A DNA stretch of 64,000 nucleotides, taken from Oscarella lobularis (Eukaryota; Porifera; Homoscleromorpha; Homosclerophorida; Oscarellidae). The stretch is from NCBI RefSeq assembly GCF_947507565.1, contig NC_089193.1, forward strand, positions 992,001-1,056,000, written 5' to 3'. The position numbers were made by a program, and so were the translations under genes. Below the pieces are notes generated by a model. That model worked only from the letters and a program-made list of their open reading frames with translations, had not been told where the DNA came from and searched no databases. Positions 59,885 through 64,000 of the stretch are shown here, in pieces (position 1 is the stretch's first letter; each line of letters opens with the position of its first letter).

Positions 59885-62800
59885 CTAATTCGCCCAAGGC
59901 GGTCGATACTGCGTCTGCCACGGCTGATCCACCAAACGCACTTCCACTTCCCCATGCAATTTTCCTTTCACGAGTCTCTTCGGAGGACAGTCGTTGTACG
60001 AATCAGATGCTACAACAGTTTCCAAGACACTCAAAGAATCTTGAGCCGACGGTCTTTGGGATGGGTCCGTATTAATCATTCGAAGGCCAAGTTGCTTGAT
60101 TGTGGTATGCCCAACGCTAACCGCCTGAGATCGTCTGCTTTCCGCAGCCGCCCGCTTCCCTATCATCACTTCAATGAGAGTCACGCCTAAACTGCAAATA
60201 TCCGCCTCTTTCGTATTATGCTGACCGGGCACGTGCCTTTCCGGAGCCACATACTCAGGGCTCAATAGACCAGCTGAGATCATCTTAGATGCTTCGGAAA
60301 ATCGAGCCGCTCCTAGGTCGCATACCTTGGCTTCCATTAAAGTACTGACTACGACGTTTCTAGGACAAATGTCTCCGTGTAAAATACCTTTAGGACCGAG
60401 CTGATGCAGATAAGCGATTCCAGCCGTAAAGCCGACAGCCATGTCAACCTGTTCTCTCAACGAGAGACGTTTTGCCGATCGACGAGATGCTTTGATGACG
60501 TCCGATACAGAACCCTCTAAAAGTTCAGTAATAATTCGAGCGGGAACGCCGTCTTCGGTCGTCACACCGCACAATGACACTACGTTAGGATGACGAGCAT
60601 GACTACATATGCCAATTTCTTGCTGGAACAACTCCAGGTAATGGCCGCGGTCCAGTAAATCGTGCATACTTTTTACTGCAACGTAGCTGCCCCGCCAATA
60701 GCCCATCTTTACGCCTGCGAGAAAGAAGATAACGCTGTGTATCGTTCGATGCTAACTATAAATCCCTTACTTCCATAAGCACCGCTTCCGAGGCTGATAC
60801 TTGTCATTCGAACATCTTCAGAGGGAATCTCCAGGAGTAGGTGTCTTTTTCGCAGACTTTCGGATTTCTCGTCCGCAACGCCTTGGATTTCAGCTTTCTC
60901 CTGTCTCAACTGGTCGCACTGTGCCTCAAGTTGCTCCCTTGCTACTCGATTCTGCTCGCGCTCCAGTTCTAAAAGTGAAAAGTAGGCATAATTTGTGCTG
61001 TACATCAAAAGGGAATTACCTAAATTCATTCGCAACTCGTCTTTTTCTCTTAAAGTGATCTCAGCTTGGAGTCTTTCCTCGTCTTTTGCTCTGTGGACTT
61101 CATTAGCGCGAATTCGCTCCTCCTCAGTTTCTCTTCTCGAAATTTGAAGAAGTCGCTCATTTTCTTGTAGTCGCAGGCGAAGTCGGTCAAGCTCCTCCTG
61201 GAGTTGATTCACGTGACGCCTGATCGGATGCGCGGTGACAAATCGACGACTCCCAAATAATTCACTTCTGATCCCAGCGAAAGTAGACTCATTAGCGCAA
61301 TCTTCGTGCGTTTTGCAAATGTGAATTGATCGTATGTCCAAGGAATGAAAGTGATTGCTACTTCCACATCGATTGCTGCAAGAATGCATGACGCAACTTT
61401 TTGGGCAATAGTCCATAGTACATTGGTGCCTTCCCTTGTGATTGTACGGCAAGGAGCAGTGATTTTTACAGTCCGAAAGATCGCACTTCTTGTTGCAACA
61501 GTGAATCTCTGCATCGCATCGGTGCAACCGGCTTTGCTCGTCCTCTGCTTTGACGTGGTCGACCTTTCGCGAACAGCTTCCTTTACACCCACGATATGCT
61601 GACAGTTCGCATGGCGTGTTGCAAATGTGCTTCCTTTCCTTGCACTGATGTTTGCCCGTGTGACCGCCGCAATGACCACAGGGAAAACCACACGCAACAC
61701 CTTTCCCGCTGGAGTCGCGGAAATAAGAACACTTGTACTCGCATTTGTGGTTTGTGTGACAATCATGATGCAGATAGACGTCTTCTTTGTTGTGAGGACT
61801 TTGTTCTAAGCAAAGCCGGTCACACGTCTGACACTTTTGCTCGCAAAGTGACCAAAACTGGCGGAGCGGGGAGAAGAGTCTAAGCTTTGTGTCCAAAAGG
61901 AGACTCGTCACGTCGATATCGTCCTTGAAAACTTGAGTGTTAAGATGAATCCATTTTTCAACTCTCGATATTCTTCTGTTGACAAGGGCCGTCAGTTGCT
62001 TCCTAAAAGAGCTGCACCAATCCGTCGTCCCAATATGCTTTTCATTTATGGCACAATAGCCCTTGATGAGGCGTTCTCTTAGATGAGATCTGTCTTTCGC
62101 AGCAGCAGCATACAGCACGAAACCGTGATCCTTTGCCGATAAAGACATCGGCAGTTCCTTGTCTTCAACAACTTCTTTGTCAGACTCAAATTTTCCTAGT
62201 GGCCTTATCTCATTGCCATCAAGAAGGGAGCCACACCAAACAGCATCTTCAACATTCATTCTAAGCAAGATAAGTACTTTGTTAATTTTCGTTCTGTCCA
62301 AAGCTGTCCAGTCTTGCAAATAAATTTTAGCAAGGACGGTTTTCATTAGTTCAGATGTATATTTCGCAGACCCAAGACTTTGCTGAGTGTCAAAATGTTT
62401 TCTGATGTTAACAAAACTCTCGAAAAACTCCCGCTTTCCAAAATTTTCGGATGTCGCAACGCGGAAGGATCCTCGGTATAAGTTCTTCACAAAGTTATTC
62501 TCCATGTCCGTTTTGAGAACTTCTAAAATTTTTTTTACCATTTCCTCTAGAACGGAGTTTGAATCTCCGGAAGAGACGTCTTTGCAGACCACAGCAAGCT
62601 TTCCTTTGAAAAGTTGATTTTGTGTGTCACTCTGCTTCAAATATGTGGCGCCATCTTGAAAACGATCAAACATTCTTTTCGTGTCCTCGTCAAAACGGGG
62701 GCCCCGTTTTAAAAACGGTAAGTGAACTTATTGCTCCGCCGAAAACGGCCATGAGCATATCTTCTTGTCGACTTCGTTCAAACGACCCCAAGCCCTCAAA

Positions 62801-64000
62801 ATCAAGAGCGATGACGGTTACTTCGGGATAAAGTCGAACTGACATCCAAATTCCCTGAGTGCATCTGCCACCCGCGATGTCAAATTGAGCGCCCGTCACG
62901 TGATTGAGCAAGAAGCTCTTTCCAGCACTCTGTCTTCCTTTGGCGGATATCACTTTTGCGGGCTTTGTGGCATAGTTAAAAACGGCTTCGTAAACGCCAA
63001 ACGATATGGCATCAATGAAGTCTTGAACTGAATTCATGGCTCCTGGAAACGTAACATTGACTCCTTTTGACAGAGGACGAAGAACGTTGTTTTCTGCTAT
63101 CGCGATTTGAATAGGTACTGAAGTTGCGATAGACAAAACAAATTCGTCTGCTTGGACAGCTTCGTAAGGATAGGCAAATACAGCGGATAAATCGTCGCTA
63201 GTGCACACTTGGAGTCTCATCGTTCTAAGAAGAGGTTTCACAGATTTTCCCGTTTCCACTTGAAGAGCGTTAAGCATGCTGTGAAAGTACGATAGCATGT
63301 TTTCTTGAAACTCTTCCCGAGATAGTTTACGTTTTGCTTCGACTGGAATTCGGAACGTTATCCACAACGGTTTCGCTTTGGTTTCATAGCAATTTGTAAT
63401 AGCATACTTTCGAAATATTGTGTGAAATTGCTCCAAAATTTCATTCATTTTTAGGTCTACGTCGGTTCTCGATAAACGGCTTGAAACAACGTTGAGGCTG
63501 CTGCCACGTGAAATCAATTTCAGACGAACCGACTGGCATTTGCCACCAGAGCAGTCGACGCAAACTAAGTGCAGTTGACTTTGAATTTGGACTAGGCGAA
63601 ACTGCGCACATCGACTTGCGCCTTTAAACACGAATATCTCTTCACCGCATACTGGACGAAAGGCTTCGCAAGAATAAGTTCTAACACAGAAATTGCATTG
63701 CTCCGTAGCGGGCTCTTCCTTCCTTCCTTCAGTCGTACGGCCATCTTTCTTACTCGAAACAACGTGGGAGGAGACTGTGAGAACGAAGTCATTGTACGTG
63801 AAGACTTCCTTCAAATTTTCTCCCCATTTCTTGAAGTTTAGTCGACCAGGGTACAATTTTCCTCTTCGGATGTCATACACCGATCCTCGGAAATCCGAAT
63901 CAACTAGTAAGAGCTCTCTTTTCCCGCTAATAAATTGCATGTGTAACATGTCCACACAATCATACTTGTCTTTGAGAGGATGTTCGGAATTGTGTCGGAG
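59885..64000 (-). CDS. GBP/VLIG-type large GTPase fused to Cys/His-rich segment, coiled coil and non-RD kinase (5' partial)
   Basis: The frame is open to base 64000, so the start is outside the window. Exons: 64000-61020 (with an apparent frameshift at 62697-62705), 60968-60771 and 60714-59885. The GTPase part has G1 SAKGRQSAGKS, a switch-I-like GGRCTQG, G3 ALDFEGLGS and, past the frameshift, a G4-like LAVVCKD. This pattern suits the GBP/VLIG/atlastin group better than Ras-like proteins. A helical region follows, then about 170 residues rich in Cys and His in spaced pairs (CGFPCGHCGGHTGKHQC, HICNTPC, HCCNKKCDLSDC), probably binding zinc. Next is a coiled coil (ELDRLRLRLQENERLLQIS), then the kinase: LGSGAYG, VAVK, HGDICPRN, DLGA and VAPE. 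Lys and both Asp are kept; the HRD Arg is Gly. No membrane segment. Likely cytoplasmic; a sensor-kinase role is inference. Confidence 0.8.
61220..61830 (-). other. Cys/His-rich, probably zinc-binding region of the GTPase-kinase protein
   Basis: More than 30 Cys and about 20 His occur in about 170 residues, with a recurring H.C...C.L..C...C plan and repeated HxGxHQC. The spacing resembles tandem zinc-binding units following large GTPase domains in some giant proteins. It matches no RING or other common finger I can name. Confidence 0.65.
62697..62705 (-). other. Apparent 1-nt frameshift in a palindromic G/C run
   Basis: The GTPase frame reads TVFKTG and then stops, while the following 654-codon frame is one base out. 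The run is GGGGGCCCC inside a near-perfect palindrome AAAACGGGG/CCCCGTTTT. Removing one base of the run would join TVFKTGP to RFDEDTKRMFDRF without any gap. No splice signals fit instead. Confidence 0.6.

Overview
This is nuclear DNA of an animal with a compact genome. Genes are split by many very short introns (mostly 50-62 nt) with ordinary GT/AG borders and a few GC/AG borders. The products are typically metazoan: a teneurin, an ionotropic glutamate receptor, a multi-propeller LRP-like protein, proteasome beta 1 and sedoheptulokinase. Compact introns, an early-branching teneurin, a short glutamate receptor and large GTPase/kinase fusions suggest a sponge, perhaps a homoscleromorph. That placement is inference; nothing in the window proves it.

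Layout. 1-10491 (+): 3' part of a very large protein with an ASH/Hydin-like Ig domain, a long helical region and three C-terminal vWA domains. 10492-13357: gene-free, with a large foldback repeat. 13358-13901 (-): small unknown gene. 14711-23852 (-): complete 25-exon teneurin. 24503-39046 (+): a 4812-residue secreted repeat protein in three exons, with two PSI modules at its centre. 39174-39709 (+): weak small gene. 39710-41531: repeats. About 41532-42781 (-): unknown multi-exon gene. 43126-44057 (-): PSMB6. 44094-45505 (+): SHPK, whose start codon is 36 bp from that of PSMB6. 45731-49564 (-): ankyrin/coiled-coil/kinase. 49954-51770 (+): glutamate receptor. 52175-58827 (-): four-propeller LRP-like protein with Ig domains, an intron filled by a transposon-like insert and an in-frame TAG. 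59885-64000 (-): 3' part of a GBP/VLIG-type GTPase fused to a Cys/His-rich segment, a coiled coil and a kinase.

The most unusual content is the pair of genes at 45731-49564 and 59885-64000. Both end in the same coiled-coil plus non-RD kinase module (HGD in place of HRD), but carry different front ends: ankyrin repeats in one, a large GTPase with Cys/His-rich segment in the other. This looks like a modular sensor-to-kinase family, conceivably immune-like. The triple-vWA protein at the left edge may be of the same general class of giant cytoplasmic proteins.

All exon models were built by eye from reading frame, splice signals and protein similarity. For the teneurin, the giant protein, PSMB6, SHPK, the glutamate receptor and the LRP-like gene, the summed exon lengths are exact multiples of three, which supports the models.
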